From: Parabacteroides sp. TM07-1AC
Lineage (GTDB): Bacteria > Bacteroidota > Bacteroidia > Bacteroidales > Tannerellaceae
Assembly: GCF_003480915.1 (NCBI RefSeq)
Contig: NZ_QUKD01000013.1
Span: 124,001 to 188,000, forward strand
Direction of reading: 5' to 3'
DNA: 64,000 nucleotides
Under the pieces are notes generated by a model, which saw only the letters and a list, made by a program, of their open reading frames with translations, did no database searches and was not told where the DNA came from. Each line of letters opens with the position of its first letter. Within the stretch, counting starts at the first letter, position 1. This document shows, in pieces, positions 37,270 to 46,376 of the stretch. Position numbers and translations under genes: made by a program.

Positions 37270-39135
37270 TTACAATTTCAATTCCTGAAGGGTTTCGCCC
37301 TTCGTATTCAATACCTTCAAAGTCATGTCCTTTCCTTTTTTCTGAAGCACCATGACCGTCGCACCGTCCATACGGTAACCGCCTCCTACGATAACCGGAA
37401 AGTTATTTCCGTTGGCATCACCTTTCGGATAATAGGCGTTACGATGAGTATGCGCGTTGATACATACATTGAACGGAGCTTTTGCCAACAGTCCGCCCCA
37501 CAGCTCCAGACAAGGGTTATAACGGTCTACATCTTTTCCATAGATAGGCACATGATGGATCAACACACGTTTCGTTGCTTGTTTAAACGGCTTGGAAGCC
37601 AGTTCTTCTTTCAGGAAGCCTACTTGTGCCTCACGCAGGGCGGAGAAATCATTCAGACCATAATAAACCCAATGATCATCGGGTTTATCTTCACCGCAAT
37701 CCAACATGACGATACGAGTATCGCCCCAGTTAAACGCACCGTATGTCTTATCGCCGACATAATCAAACAGTTTACGCAAACCGATCGAATAGGCATTCCT
37801 GATCTCATGGTTACCACGCAGGTAAAAGACAGGAACATCCGTCGCACCCACAGTTTCGTTCAGTTCAGAAAGGAAATGAGTGGCTTCATCATGGTTGGCA
37901 GGATCGTCGATACAGTCACCGTTAAAGATAACGAAGTCATAATCTACGTCTTTCACCTGTTTGTACAAAGCCTGCAATGTTTCAGAATGCTTGTGCAAGT
38001 CATTAAAGATAATAGCAGTAAAATCAGTATCAGAAGCTGCCGGCAACGTGAATGTATGGAAATCGGAAACAGCCGTTTCTCCGAATACTTTCTTATAAGC
38101 CTGATACAGCATGATTTCTTGTGAACAAATACGATAATAGTAAGTCTTGCCCGGTTCCAGGTCATTCAACCGGATCTTATTCTGCAGGTCGTTACAGATT
38201 ACCTGACCGTCCACGATGGTACGTGCTTTCTTTAACTGGTTCTTATCCGTTCCGTATTCCACCCAACTGTAAGTAGGAACAGTTGTCTGCCACATAACCG
38301 TAATTCCGTTTCCTACGGGATTCTGTAAATAAGGCTCCGTGCGGAAAATCTTGTCAGCCGGTTGCATAAAAACAATATCTGTTACGATCGGACGATGATC
38401 GGAAGCTGCCGGTTCATTTACCACCCATGAAGAAAGACGTGTAAATGCTGTAGTATCTTTTGCATAGGCAGCAATATAATCGATTGTTTCAGTCGGTTCG
38501 TCTGCAGGGAAAGTAGGTTGTTTGGTATTTGTGAGGATCACAAAGTCTTTCTGTATACCTTTAATGACTTCCGAATCGGGATGTGCATTAAAATCGCCGG
38601 CGATAAAGAGAGGTTTATTGGCTTTTGCCGCTTCCCTGCGGATAATATCCAACGAAGCCAGACGATCTTCTCCTGTCAGCGAAAGGTGGGTACAACAATA
38701 GATATATTTTTCGAACTCAACGATCAGCAAGGCACGCTCTTCTTCTCTTCCCGGAAGCGCCAAGTACCGGTAACCGAGCGGTTTTTCCTTTGCCAACATA
38801 CCGATACCATATTTTCCTCCGTCATAATCGATCGCAGGAGCATATATCGGAAACATCAGTGTCTTATCAGCCAACACACGCAACACATCGATCTGACCGC
38901 TTCTGCCTGTCACACTGTCCACTTCCTGTACGGCAACAACATTCGGACGTACTTTATTAATTACGTCAGCCGTACGTTGAAAGTTAGAGACATCGTCCAT
39001 TCCTCTCCCATTACGAATATTATAACTCATTATACGCAAGGTATTATCTTCCCTCGCCCCCTTCTCCTGTGAATAAAGATTACATAACGGCAATAACATA
39101 AAAAGTACCGCCATCAACCCACTCCCGTGTTTCAT
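37270..39135 (-). CDS. Exported two-domain phosphoesterase: EEP domain fused to calcineurin-like phosphatase
   Basis: 621 residues with a signal peptide (1-22). Residues about 32-257 are an endonuclease/exonuclease/phosphatase (EEP) domain: Asn39 in MSYNIRNG, Glu71 in QEVD, His150, Asp181/Asn183 in GDFN and Asp246/His247 in SDHRP. Residues about 265-365 look like the fibronectin-like domain of purple acid phosphatases. Residues about 372-600 are a metallophosphatase: D-x-H at 379-381, GD at 406-407, GNHE at 441-444, His527/His528 and H-T-H at 562-564. Both active sites look complete. It may release phosphate from nucleotides or phosphodiesters in the periplasm; neighbours suggest purine salvage. 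Confidence 0.88.
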   Translation of the reverse strand: MKHGSGLMAVLFMLLPLCNLYSQEKGAREDNTLRIMSYNIRNGRGMDDVSNFQRTADVINKVRPNVVAVQEVDSVTGRSGQIDVLRVLADKTLMFPIYAPAIDYDGGKYGIGMLAKEKPLGYRYLALPGREEERALLIVEFEKYIYCCTHLSLTGEDRLASLDIIRREAAKANKPLFIAGDFNAHPDSEVIKGIQKDFVILTNTKQPTFPADEPTETIDYIAAYAKDTTAFTRLSSWVVNEPAASDHRPIVTDIVFMQPADKIFRTEPYLQNPVGNGITVMWQTTVPTYSWVEYGTDKNQLKKARTIVDGQVICNDLQNKIRLNDLEPGKTYYYRICSQEIMLYQAYKKVFGETAVSDFHTFTLPAASDTDFTAIIFNDLHKHSETLQALYKQVKDVDYDFVIFNGDCIDDPANHDEATHFLSELNETVGATDVPVFYLRGNHEIRNAYSIGLRKLFDYVGDKTYGAFNWGDTRIVMLDCGEDKPDDHWVYYGLNDFSALREAQVGFLKEELASKPFKQATKRVLIHHVPIYGKDVDRYNPCLELWGGLLAKAPFNVCINAHTHRNAYYPKGDANGNNFPVIVGGGYRMDGATVMVLQKKGKDMTLKVLNTKGETLQELKL

Positions 39136-39164
39136 ATGTTTATTGTTTAGTGATTAACAGATGA

Positions 39165-39172
39165 CAAAAGTA
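39165..39172 (-). promoter_or_regulatory. -7 promoter box for the phosphoesterase-permease-xpt unit
   Basis: TACTTTTG on the minus strand, 29 bp upstream of the ATG at 39135. Confidence 0.55.
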
Positions 39173-39195
39173 GCAAAAAGCAAGGACATTCGGTT

Positions 39196-39245
39196 AAAAA
39201 AAATTTCTCCCGAGAGAAAATAGTATTCCATTCGAGAGAAATTTT
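39196..39245 (-). terminator. Terminator-like dyad after the threonine aldolase gene, built from two 22-bp spaced units
   Basis: AAAATTTCTC (39200-39209) pairs with GAGAAATTTT (39236-39245), and on the minus strand the stem is followed by a run of T. Inside, TTTCTCCCGAGAGAAA (39204-39219) and TTCCATTCGAGAGAAA (39226-39241) are two copies of a 16-bp unit with a 22-bp period, closely like the pair at 6026-6063. Confidence 0.65.
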
Positions 39246-39277
39246 AATTACATACGGATGTTCCGATAATATGACGA

Positions 39278-40306
39278 TTAATCAATAGACATTACGTCTT
39301 TCAAATCCTGCTCAAATTGAGCTATATCTTCTCCTGTCGTATCCCAGGAAGTAACCAGGCGTGCTTCATTGTTTTCTTCATTCCACATATAGAAGAAATA
39401 ACGTTCCTGCAGTTTCTTCAAAGGTTCGGAAGGGATAGTAAAGAATATCTGATTCGTTTCTACCTTCTGTGTAAATTGTATCTGAGGATATTGCTTCAAT
39501 GCTTCTGCCAATCTCGCAGCACTGATATTGGCTTTCATGGCATTTTCAAGCCACAGGTTATTTTCCAGATAAGGGATGAACTGGGCTGAAAGATAACGCA
39601 GTTTGGAAGCCAGTTGAGCCGACTGTTTCCGGTAATATTGCAGGTTCTCCGTGATTTCCGGACGGAAAGAGATAACAGCTTCCCCCATCATCATACCGTT
39701 TTTGGTACCGCCAAAACTAAGAATGTCGACACCGGCATCTACTGTCACCTGCTTCATGGAACAATTCAGATACGCACAGGCATTCGCCAGACGCGCACCG
39801 TCCATGTGTAAATACATATTATGAGCATGTAACAAGTCTGCAATCGCTTTTACTTCCTCAATCGTATAAACTGTTCCCAACTCCGAAACCTGTGATATAT
39901 AGACCGCTTTCGGTTGTGAATGATGGCAAACGCCGAAATTGTGTAAGCGCGGCTTAATCAGTTCGGGTGCAAGTTTGCCGTCAATAGTCGGAATAGTGAC
40001 GATTGCACATCCGGTCATACGTGCCGGGGCACCACATTCATCGACATTAATATGTGCCGTTTCTGCACACAAAATACTATTGAAAGGACGTGTTACCGCC
40101 TGCAATGCCACCGAATTGGCTCCGGTTCCGTTAAAAACAAAGAACGGAGAAGCCTCTCCACCGAATATACTCTTGATTTTTGCCGCTGCAGCAGCTGTCC
40201 AGGGATCGTCGCCATATCCGATTGCGTGATCCTCATTTGCTTTTATCACAGCCTCCATTACCAACGGATGGACGCCTGAATTGTTATCGCTTGCAAAACT
40301 TCTCAT
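39278..40306 (-). CDS. ltaE: Low-specificity L-threonine aldolase (beta-eliminating lyase family)
   Basis: 342 residues, a fold type I PLP enzyme. The PLP lysine is in LSFGGTKNGMMMGEAV near residue 200, preceded by LHMDGARLANA. It cleaves L-threonine or L-allo-threonine to glycine and acetaldehyde. It has its own TACTTTTG promoter. Members of this family can also act on other beta-hydroxy amino acids, so the exact specificity is open. Confidence 0.9.
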   Translation of the reverse strand: MRSFASDNNSGVHPLVMEAVIKANEDHAIGYGDDPWTAAAAAKIKSIFGGEASPFFVFNGTGANSVALQAVTRPFNSILCAETAHINVDECGAPARMTGCAIVTIPTIDGKLAPELIKPRLHNFGVCHHSQPKAVYISQVSELGTVYTIEEVKAIADLLHAHNMYLHMDGARLANACAYLNCSMKQVTVDAGVDILSFGGTKNGMMMGEAVISFRPEITENLQYYRKQSAQLASKLRYLSAQFIPYLENNLWLENAMKANISAARLAEALKQYPQIQFTQKVETNQIFFTIPSEPLKKLQERYFFYMWNEENNEARLVTSWDTTGEDIAQFEQDLKDVMSID

Positions 40307-40326
40307 TATGTTTTAGTATTTTGCGG

Positions 40327-40334
40327 CAAAAGTA
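40327..40334 (-). promoter_or_regulatory. -7 promoter box for ltaE
   Basis: TACTTTTG on the minus strand, 20 bp before the ATG at 40306. Confidence 0.6.
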
Positions 40335-40377
40335 CGGATTAATTCATTAATATGTCATTTTTATCATCTATATATTA

Positions 40378-40415
40378 AAAAAGAAGAGGCTTCCGATCGG
40401 AAGCCTCTTCTTTTT
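40378..40415. terminator. Bidirectional terminator, perfect 38-bp palindrome
   Basis: The sequence is fully self-complementary around GATC (40395-40398), with the stem GAAGAGGCTTCC/GGAAGCCTCTTC flanked by A and T runs. It lies 28 bp after the stop of the sigma factor gene and can stop transcription on either strand. Confidence 0.92.
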
Positions 40416-40443
40416 ATTAACTTGTTTATTAGAATATTAACCA

Positions 40444-40953
40444 CTATCCTAAACGAAAATCCTTCAAAACTTTTTGTAACTCCTGGCGTGCAAAGAAGAT
40501 ACGGCTCTTTACAGTTCCCAGTGGTACATTCAGTTTATCCGCGATCTCATTATATTTATAGCCACTTAAAAACATGGAGAAAGGAACTTTCAATTCTTCA
40601 TTCAATCCATTAATGGCTTTTGTGATCTCCTGAATCTGATATGCTCCGTCCGGAGAATCAAATCCCGAATCATTTACGACGTCCAGATTATACAAATCAA
40701 CACCTTGATCAACAACGGTCTGCGTACGAACTATCTTATGGTAATTGTTAATGAAGATATTACGCATTACGGTCAAGACCCAACCTTTAAAATTAATATT
40801 GTCAACAAACTTTTCCTGATTGTCCAAAACCTTCAGCGTTGTGTCCTGCATCAAATCTTGGGCGTCATCCCGATTTGCGGTGAGCATCAGTGCAAAATTC
40901 ATCATGTTTTCTTGCATGCTCAATAATTTTTTCTGAAATTGCAACGCATTCAT
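40444..40953 (-). CDS. ECF-type RNA polymerase sigma factor
   Basis: 169 residues. Sigma region 2 is at about 15-85 (MLTANRDDAQDLMQDTTLKV, then NFKGWVLTVMRNIFIN) and region 4 at about 115-165 with the helix-turn-helix YNEIADKLNVPLGTVKSRIF. No anti-sigma gene adjoins it, unlike the FecI/FecR pairs used for glycan or iron loci, so it is probably a general or stress-type ECF factor. It has a TACATTTG promoter and is divergent from the NfeD gene. Confidence 0.92.
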   Translation of the reverse strand: MNALQFQKKLLSMQENMMNFALMLTANRDDAQDLMQDTTLKVLDNQEKFVDNINFKGWVLTVMRNIFINNYHKIVRTQTVVDQGVDLYNLDVVNDSGFDSPDGAYQIQEITKAINGLNEELKVPFSMFLSGYKYNEIADKLNVPLGTVKSRIFFARQELQKVLKDFRLG

Positions 40954-41018
40954 ATTACTTACTATTTATAAAAGGTTAATACCGGTTAAGTATAGCCCCT
41001 CACTATTGAGAGACAATA

Positions 41019-41026
41019 CAAATGTA
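41019..41026 (-). promoter_or_regulatory. -7 promoter box for the sigma factor gene
   Basis: TACATTTG on the minus strand, 66 bp upstream of the ATG at 40953. Confidence 0.55.
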
Positions 41027-41126
41027 GAAAATATTATTGATATCGAATGGCGCTTTGAGAAATATTAATATTAAAAATCGTAACTTAATATATTTATAAC
41101 AAATGCTGCTGAAAATGAACAGCTTT

Positions 41127-41169
41127 TACAAGTTTACAACTTGTATAAATATAAAATTTACAAGTTGTA
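41127..41169. promoter_or_regulatory. Repeated TACAAsTTGTA dyads upstream of the NfeD gene
   Basis: TACAACTTGTA (41135-41145) and TACAAGTTGTA (41159-41169) are near-perfect palindromes 24 bp apart, and a half-copy TACAAGTTT sits at 41127-41135. They lie 48-90 bp before the NfeD start codon and look like operator sites for a dimeric regulator (inference). Confidence 0.5.
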
Positions 41170-41216
41170 TGTTACAATTTTCAACAAAGAACAAAAAGTA
41201 TAGATATTTAGATAAA

Positions 41217-42602
41217 ATGAAGAAAAATTCAGAGCTCTTGTTTTTATTGCTATTTCTTCTGATAACAACCTTTAAATCAATAGGGGAAGAGCGAAAACTC
41301 GTCTATCAGATAGATATAAAAAAAGAGATAAATAACACCACTCGTATCTACCTCCGTAACGGATTGGAAGAAGCCAAATTGTTAGGGGCAGATGCAGTCC
41401 TTCTCCATATGAACACTTACGGCGGATTGCTCGAAGCTGCGGATTCAATGCGCACAGCGATTTTATACAATCCGATCCCGGTCTATGTTTTTATCGATAA
41501 CAATGCTGCTTCAGCAGGAGCACTTATCTCCATTGCGTGTGAAAAAATATTTATGCGAAAAGGGGCCAACATCGGAGCTGCGACCGTCGTCAACCAAACC
41601 GGAGCCGCCTTACCCGACAAATATCAGTCTTATATGCGTTCCATGATCCGCTCGACTGCCGAAGCGCATGGAAAAGACACGATCATACAGGAGAAAGACA
41701 CGACATTCAGATGGAAAAGGGATCCGTTGATCGCCGAAGCTATGGTAGATGAACGCGTCGTCGTTCCCAACCTGATCGATTCGGGGAAAGTTCTCACTTT
41801 CACAGCCGACGAGGCACTGGAATGGAAATATTGCGACGGGATCGCAGAAACGCCGGACGAAGTGATTACCAAGTATTTGGGATACAATGACTACGAACTG
41901 AAAACATATAAACCCTCCTGGGAGGACGATCTGAAAGGTTTTCTGATGAATCCAATGCTGCAATCGCTGCTGATCATTATTATAATAGGAGGTATTTACT
42001 TCGAGATGCAGACACCGGGGCTCGGTTTTCCATCGGCAGCTGCCGTAGTCGCCGCCATACTTTATTTCGCTCCTTTATACATCGATGGCCTGGCACAGAA
42101 CTGGGAAATCCTGGTATTTATTCTCGGATTGCTCCTGATCGCGGTTGAGATATTTATTATTCCAGGATTCGGAATAGCCGGTATCAGCGGAATTATCTTC
42201 CTGATAGCCGGACTGACACTCAGTCTGCTGAACAATACAGACTTTAACTTCGAAGAGGTTTCCACAAAAGAAATTGGCGAGGCAACCTTGACCGTTCTGA
42301 TCGGACTGGGGCTAGGCTTCGTACTGATGATCTGGCTATCCAACAAAATAGGCACAAAAGGCATGATGCGGAAAGTGGCACTCCACAAAGACCTGGAAGA
42401 TGCCCACTCCTCCCCTTCCCTGACTTCCCTAATCGGAAAGGAAGGAACAGCCTTTACCGTTCTTCGTCCTTCGGGCAAAGTGATGATCGACAACGAACTC
42501 TATGACGGTGTTTCAGAGTCCGGATTCATCGAAAAAGGGACAAAAGTGGAAGTCGTCCGCTTCGAGAATGCGCAGGTATATGTGGAAAATCCCGACTTAT
42601 AA
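41217..42602 (+). CDS. NfeD-family protein with ClpP-class serine protease domain
   Basis: 461 residues from the ATG at 41217, which gives a proper signal peptide (MKKNSELLFLLLFLLITTF); an ATG 114 bp upstream would place this segment internally. The protease domain (about 25-230) has the catalytic serine in NNAASAGALISIACEKIFM and a lysine further on. Four to five membrane helices follow (about 240-380) and a C-terminal NfeD OB-fold (about 400-460, GKEGTAFTVLRPSGKVMIDN). It is the long form of NfeD, associated with membrane protein quality control and stomatin partners. No stomatin gene is adjacent. Confidence 0.92.
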   Translation: MKKNSELLFLLLFLLITTFKSIGEERKLVYQIDIKKEINNTTRIYLRNGLEEAKLLGADAVLLHMNTYGGLLEAADSMRTAILYNPIPVYVFIDNNAASAGALISIACEKIFMRKGANIGAATVVNQTGAALPDKYQSYMRSMIRSTAEAHGKDTIIQEKDTTFRWKRDPLIAEAMVDERVVVPNLIDSGKVLTFTADEALEWKYCDGIAETPDEVITKYLGYNDYELKTYKPSWEDDLKGFLMNPMLQSLLIIIIIGGIYFEMQTPGLGFPSAAAVVAAILYFAPLYIDGLAQNWEILVFILGLLLIAVEIFIIPGFGIAGISGIIFLIAGLTLSLLNNTDFNFEEVSTKEIGEATLTVLIGLGLGFVLMIWLSNKIGTKGMMRKVALHKDLEDAHSSPSLTSLIGKEGTAFTVLRPSGKVMIDNELYDGVSESGFIEKGTKVEVVRFENAQVYVENPDL

Positions 42603-43253
42603 TGCCAGTTTATCATTCCCGGGCACACGCTCATAGAGAATGCGCTTATCAATAACCACATATTGCAAGGCATCGATAGCCAGCAGGTCGCTTAGAATAT
42701 TCCTGGCCGTGTAATAATTTACATGGCCTACACGGCAAAATTGTCCGACATTGATAGATGGATGCTGGTCCAGATAGGCAAACAAACGCTCTACCGGCTT
42801 ACTGATCTTCACCAGTGTTCCGTCTTTCATATGCTTCTTCTCCCAGGCAAGCATCAGAATCTCGTTCGCTAGAATATTCTCATCGGACACACGGATATAA
42901 GCTTTGTATTTATTCTCTTTATCCGGTGCCAGATGAGGTTTCTCCGGACTGGGCGCTATATAGATTTCCAATACCGTTTTCCCATTTATCTCCCAACGTG
43001 TAGCCTCAAAAGGAACTTCCGGCCGGGTATACATCTTTGAGGCAGCCTCAATCATATAATACTCTTCCTCACTGCGTACACCGGAAATATTCCCGTTGTC
43101 TTTTACCCCTATCAGCAACCGACCGCCATCGGTATTGGCAAAAGCAGACAAGGTGCGGGCAATCTTTTTACTGTCGCTTACCTCGAACTTGAAATCGAGT
43201 TGTTGATGCTCGCCCTGTTCAATCAATGCTTCTATCGGATGTTTCTTCTTCAT
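42597..43253 (-). CDS. AlbA_2 (Schlafen-type) domain protein
   Basis: 218 residues. The AlbA_2 domain covers about 10-125, with LDFKFEVSDSKKIARTLSAF, ANTDGGRLLIGVKDNG and a C-terminal winged-helix-like part. These proteins are often called putative transcriptional regulators or ATP-binding proteins; a nucleic-acid role is likely but undefined. The 3' end overlaps the convergent NfeD gene by 6 bp. Confidence 0.88.
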   Translation of the reverse strand: MKKKHPIEALIEQGEHQQLDFKFEVSDSKKIARTLSAFANTDGGRLLIGVKDNGNISGVRSEEEYYMIEAASKMYTRPEVPFEATRWEINGKTVLEIYIAPSPEKPHLAPDKENKYKAYIRVSDENILANEILMLAWEKKHMKDGTLVKISKPVERLFAYLDQHPSINVGQFCRVGHVNYYTARNILSDLLAIDALQYVVIDKRILYERVPGNDKLAL

Positions 43254-43274
43254 TTTGGCTCATTATTTGACCGG

Positions 43275-43301
43275 CAAAATTAAAATAAATGTCTAACTTT
43301 G
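43275..43301. promoter_or_regulatory. Divergent -7 boxes between the AlbA_2 and antiporter genes
   Basis: TAATTTTG on the minus strand (43282-43275, 22 bp before the AlbA_2 start) and TAACTTTG on the plus strand (43294-43301, 23 bp before the antiporter start). Both match TAnnTTTG. Confidence 0.6.
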
Positions 43302-43323
43302 CCAACCGAAAAAGAGTGAAAGC

Positions 43324-45585
43324 ATGTCACAGATCCCCTCATTAATTTCAGACCTGGCAGTAATACTGATTTCTGCAGGGCTTGTTACTTTGCTTTTCAA
43401 GAAATTAAAGCAACCGGTCGTACTGGGCTATATTGTTGCCGGAATTCTGGCAGGACCAGCGATAAAAGAGATTCCCACTGTATCTGACGTAGAAAGTATC
43501 CGTATTTGGGCGGATATAGGTGTCGTGTTCCTGCTTTTTGCACTTGGACTGGACTTCAGTTTCAAAAAACTGATGAAAGTCGGCGGAACGGCAGTGATCG
43601 GAGCGGTCACAGTCGTTATCGGGATGATGACATTCGGATATATCACCGGACTATCGCTCGGTTGGGGACATATGAATAGTCTTTTTCTGGGCGGAATGCT
43701 CTCGATGTCGTCCACCACGATTATATTCAAGGCTTTTGACGATATGGGACTGCGCAACCAGCGGTTTGCCGGGGTCGTATTCGGTATTTTGGTCGTAGAA
43801 GATTTGTTCGCCGTCTTACTGATGGTGCTACTTTCCACACTTGCGGTAAGTAAGCATGTCGAAGGTATGGAGTTACTGGACAGTGTGGTAAAGCTGGGCG
43901 TCTTCCTACTTTTCTGCTTTGTTGTCGGCATTTATCTTATCCCTTCTTTCCTGAAGAAAGCACGGACATTCCTCAACGACGAAACCTTGCTGATCGTCAG
44001 TCTCGGTTTATGCCTGGGAATGGTCATGATCGCAACCAAGGCCGGTTTTTCTTCAGCACTAGGTGCATTCGTTATGGGATCGATCCTTGCCGAAACGATC
44101 GATGCCGAACATATCGAACACATCGTAAAACCGGTAAAGGACCTGTTCGGTGCCATCTTCTTCGTTTCCGTCGGTATGCTGATCGATCCGGTACTGCTTT
44201 GGGAATATAAGATACCGATCCTGATCCTGACGCTTGTCGTTATGGTCGGACAAATTCTTTTTGCCAGCTTCGGTGTCCTCTTATCAGGACAGACCGTCAA
44301 AGTCGCCATCCAATCGGGCTTTTCCCTGGCACAGATCGGCGAGTTCGCCTTTATCATAGCCTCTTTAGGACTAACACTCAAAGTGACGGACAATTTCCTC
44401 TACCCGATCGTTGTAGCCGTTTCCGTCATAACGACCTTTTTTACACCTTATATGATACGTATGGCGGAACCTGCCTGTAAGGTTGCCGAACGACTTATCC
44501 CCGCCAGCTGGATGAGTTTTCTTGAACGTTACTCCTCCGGTTCCAACACAATCCGGCAAAAAAGTGCGTGGGATAAATTATTGAAAGCATTGGTACGTAT
44601 TGTCGGTACTTATACAGCCGTTACCCTGGTACTGATCTTTATATGGCTACAGTTTATTGCTCCGTTCATCATCAAACAACTTCCCGGCATACAGGGACAA
44701 AGCATATCTCTGGTTCTGATCCTTCTTCTTATCTCGCCGATGCTGCGCGCTATCATGATGAAGAAAAATCATTCGGCTGAATACGAGCAATTATGGCATG
44801 ACAGCAAATATAACCGTGGTCCGCTTGTTTCCCTGATCGTACTGCGTATTATATTATGTATAGGACTCGTCATGCTGCCGATCGCACGATTGTTGAATAC
44901 AGCCATCGGAATTGGCCTTGCCATCGCTGCAACAGTCATAGCACTGGTTATCTTCTCGAAACGGCTGAAAAAGCAGTCGATCCTGATGGAGCGCCATTTC
45001 TTTACGAACCTGACTGCCCGTGAAATGGAAAGCGAGCGGAACGCACCTATCAACCAGCGTTTTGCCAGCCACTTACTGGAGCGAGACCTTCACCTGGCCG
45101 ATTTCGAAGTGAAACAAAATTCCCCCAGTATGGGCAAAACTTTGAAAGAACTCAACTTCCGACAGAAATGTAACGTAAATATCGTCACAATCATCCGTGG
45201 GAGCAAACGCATCAATATACCGGGAGGAAACGAACGGCTCTATCCGTTCGACAAACTGGTCGTAGTCGGTGCAGACGACGACCTTACTCATTTCCGGCAA
45301 TACATAGAAGAGCGCTATAAAGAATCGATGAACAACCTGCAGGAAAAGAAAGAGGTCAACATGGAACAGTTCTTTATCAGCGAAGGCTCCGGGCTGATCG
45401 GCCGGACGATCCTGGAATCGGGTATACGCGATAATTCCGGATGCCTTGTCATCGGAATCGAACGGGACTCTCACTCGATCAAGAATCCGCCTCCCACCAC
45501 CGTTTTCGAACAGGGAGATATTGTATGGATTGTCGGCGAGCATGAGAAAGTGCTGCGCCTCAGCGAAGGTAAAACAGTAAGATAA
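43324..45585 (+). CDS. CPA2-family cation:proton antiporter (KefB-like) with two RCK_C domains
   Basis: 753 residues. The N-terminal Na+/H+ exchanger domain has about 12 helices (1-390; motifs LGYIVAGILAGPAIKEIP, FLLFALGLDFSFKKLM, SAALGAF-like SSALGAFVMGSILAET). A second group of helices lies at about 430-560. Two TrkA-C/RCK_C domains follow at about 595-670 and 685-750 (LVVVGADDDL, DIVWIVGEHEKVL). No Rossmann RCK_N domain is present, unlike E. coli KefB/KefC. It probably exchanges K+ or Na+ for protons under ligand control. kdsB follows after 26 bp. Confidence 0.9.
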   Translation: MSQIPSLISDLAVILISAGLVTLLFKKLKQPVVLGYIVAGILAGPAIKEIPTVSDVESIRIWADIGVVFLLFALGLDFSFKKLMKVGGTAVIGAVTVVIGMMTFGYITGLSLGWGHMNSLFLGGMLSMSSTTIIFKAFDDMGLRNQRFAGVVFGILVVEDLFAVLLMVLLSTLAVSKHVEGMELLDSVVKLGVFLLFCFVVGIYLIPSFLKKARTFLNDETLLIVSLGLCLGMVMIATKAGFSSALGAFVMGSILAETIDAEHIEHIVKPVKDLFGAIFFVSVGMLIDPVLLWEYKIPILILTLVVMVGQILFASFGVLLSGQTVKVAIQSGFSLAQIGEFAFIIASLGLTLKVTDNFLYPIVVAVSVITTFFTPYMIRMAEPACKVAERLIPASWMSFLERYSSGSNTIRQKSAWDKLLKALVRIVGTYTAVTLVLIFIWLQFIAPFIIKQLPGIQGQSISLVLILLLISPMLRAIMMKKNHSAEYEQLWHDSKYNRGPLVSLIVLRIILCIGLVMLPIARLLNTAIGIGLAIAATVIALVIFSKRLKKQSILMERHFFTNLTAREMESERNAPINQRFASHLLERDLHLADFEVKQNSPSMGKTLKELNFRQKCNVNIVTIIRGSKRINIPGGNERLYPFDKLVVVGADDDLTHFRQYIEERYKESMNNLQEKKEVNMEQFFISEGSGLIGRTILESGIRDNSGCLVIGIERDSHSIKNPPPTTVFEQGDIVWIVGEHEKVLRLSEGKTVR

Positions 45586-45611
45586 TCAATTAACGAATAA
45601 AACAACCGGAT

Positions 45612-46376
45612 ATGAAATTTATAGGAATAATACCGGCAAGATATGCCTCTACCCGTTTTCCGGGAAAACCGTTGGCCGACATGGCAGGAAAACCGATGAT
45701 CCAACGTGTATACGAACAGGTGAAAGATGTACTGGATGCCGTATGTGTCGCCACAGACGATAGCCGGATTGAAGCTACCGTAAAAGCTTTTGGCGGGAAT
45801 GTCGTTATGACTTCCGACCAGCATCGAAGCGGAACGGACCGTGTTTATGAAGCTTATACCAAAGTCGGAGATGGTTACAACGTAGTGGTCAACATTCAGG
45901 GCGATGAACCTTTTATCCATCCGGAACAGATTGAAACATTAAAAGCGTGCTTTACGGATGCCGGAACGCAGATTGCCACACTGGTTAAACCTTTCCGTCC
46001 GGATGATGATTTCGAAACGGCACTCTTCAATGCGAACTCCCCGAAAGTCGTTCTCAACAAGAACAGTGAAGCAATGTATTTCAGCCGTTCCATCATCCCC
46101 TATATGCGTGGTAAGAACTATCAGGAATGGTTACCCAACCATACGTATTATAAACATATCGGTTTATACGCTTACCGGGCCGATACGCTGAAGGAAATCA
46201 CCAACCTGCCCCAATCATCATTGGAACTGGCCGAGAGCCTGGAACAGCTCAGATGGCTCGAAAACGGTTACAAGATAAAAGTCGGCATAACCCAACAGGA
46301 GACGATCGGTATCGACACGCCGGAAGACATGGAGAAAGCACTCGCTTTTCTCAACGAGCAACATGGCTCACTATAG
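45612..46376 (+). CDS. kdsB: 3-deoxy-manno-octulosonate cytidylyltransferase
   Basis: 254 residues, normal for KdsB. The nucleotide-binding motif is [16 protein letters not shown] at the N-terminus, followed by [11 protein letters not shown] and NIQGDEPFI. It activates Kdo with CTP for lipid A-core synthesis. Its last 26 bases overlap the 3' end of a convergent membrane-protein gene. Confidence 0.96.
   Translation: MKFIGIIPARYASTRFPGKPLADMAGKPMIQRVYEQVKDVLDAVCVATDDSRIEATVKAFGGNVVMTSDQHRSGTDRVYEAYTKVGDGYNVVVNIQGDEPFIHPEQIETLKACFTDAGTQIATLVKPFRPDDDFETALFNANSPKVVLNKNSEAMYFSRSIIPYMRGKNYQEWLPNHTYYKHIGLYAYRADTLKEITNLPQSSLELAESLEQLRWLENGYKIKVGITQQETIGIDTPEDMEKALAFLNEQHGSL

Noticed and set aside
35843..37300. 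Purine riboswitch near xpt or the xanthine permease
   Set aside because: The 6-bp and 27-bp gaps are too short, and no conserved purine-aptamer elements were recognised upstream of the phosphoesterase gene or guaA.
43428..43931. Long antisense frame (167 codons) opposite the antiporter gene
   Set aside because: It is a by-product of the codon pattern of the well-supported gene on the other strand. The same holds for long antisense frames opposite rnfB, rnfC, galE, pyrG and dnaG.
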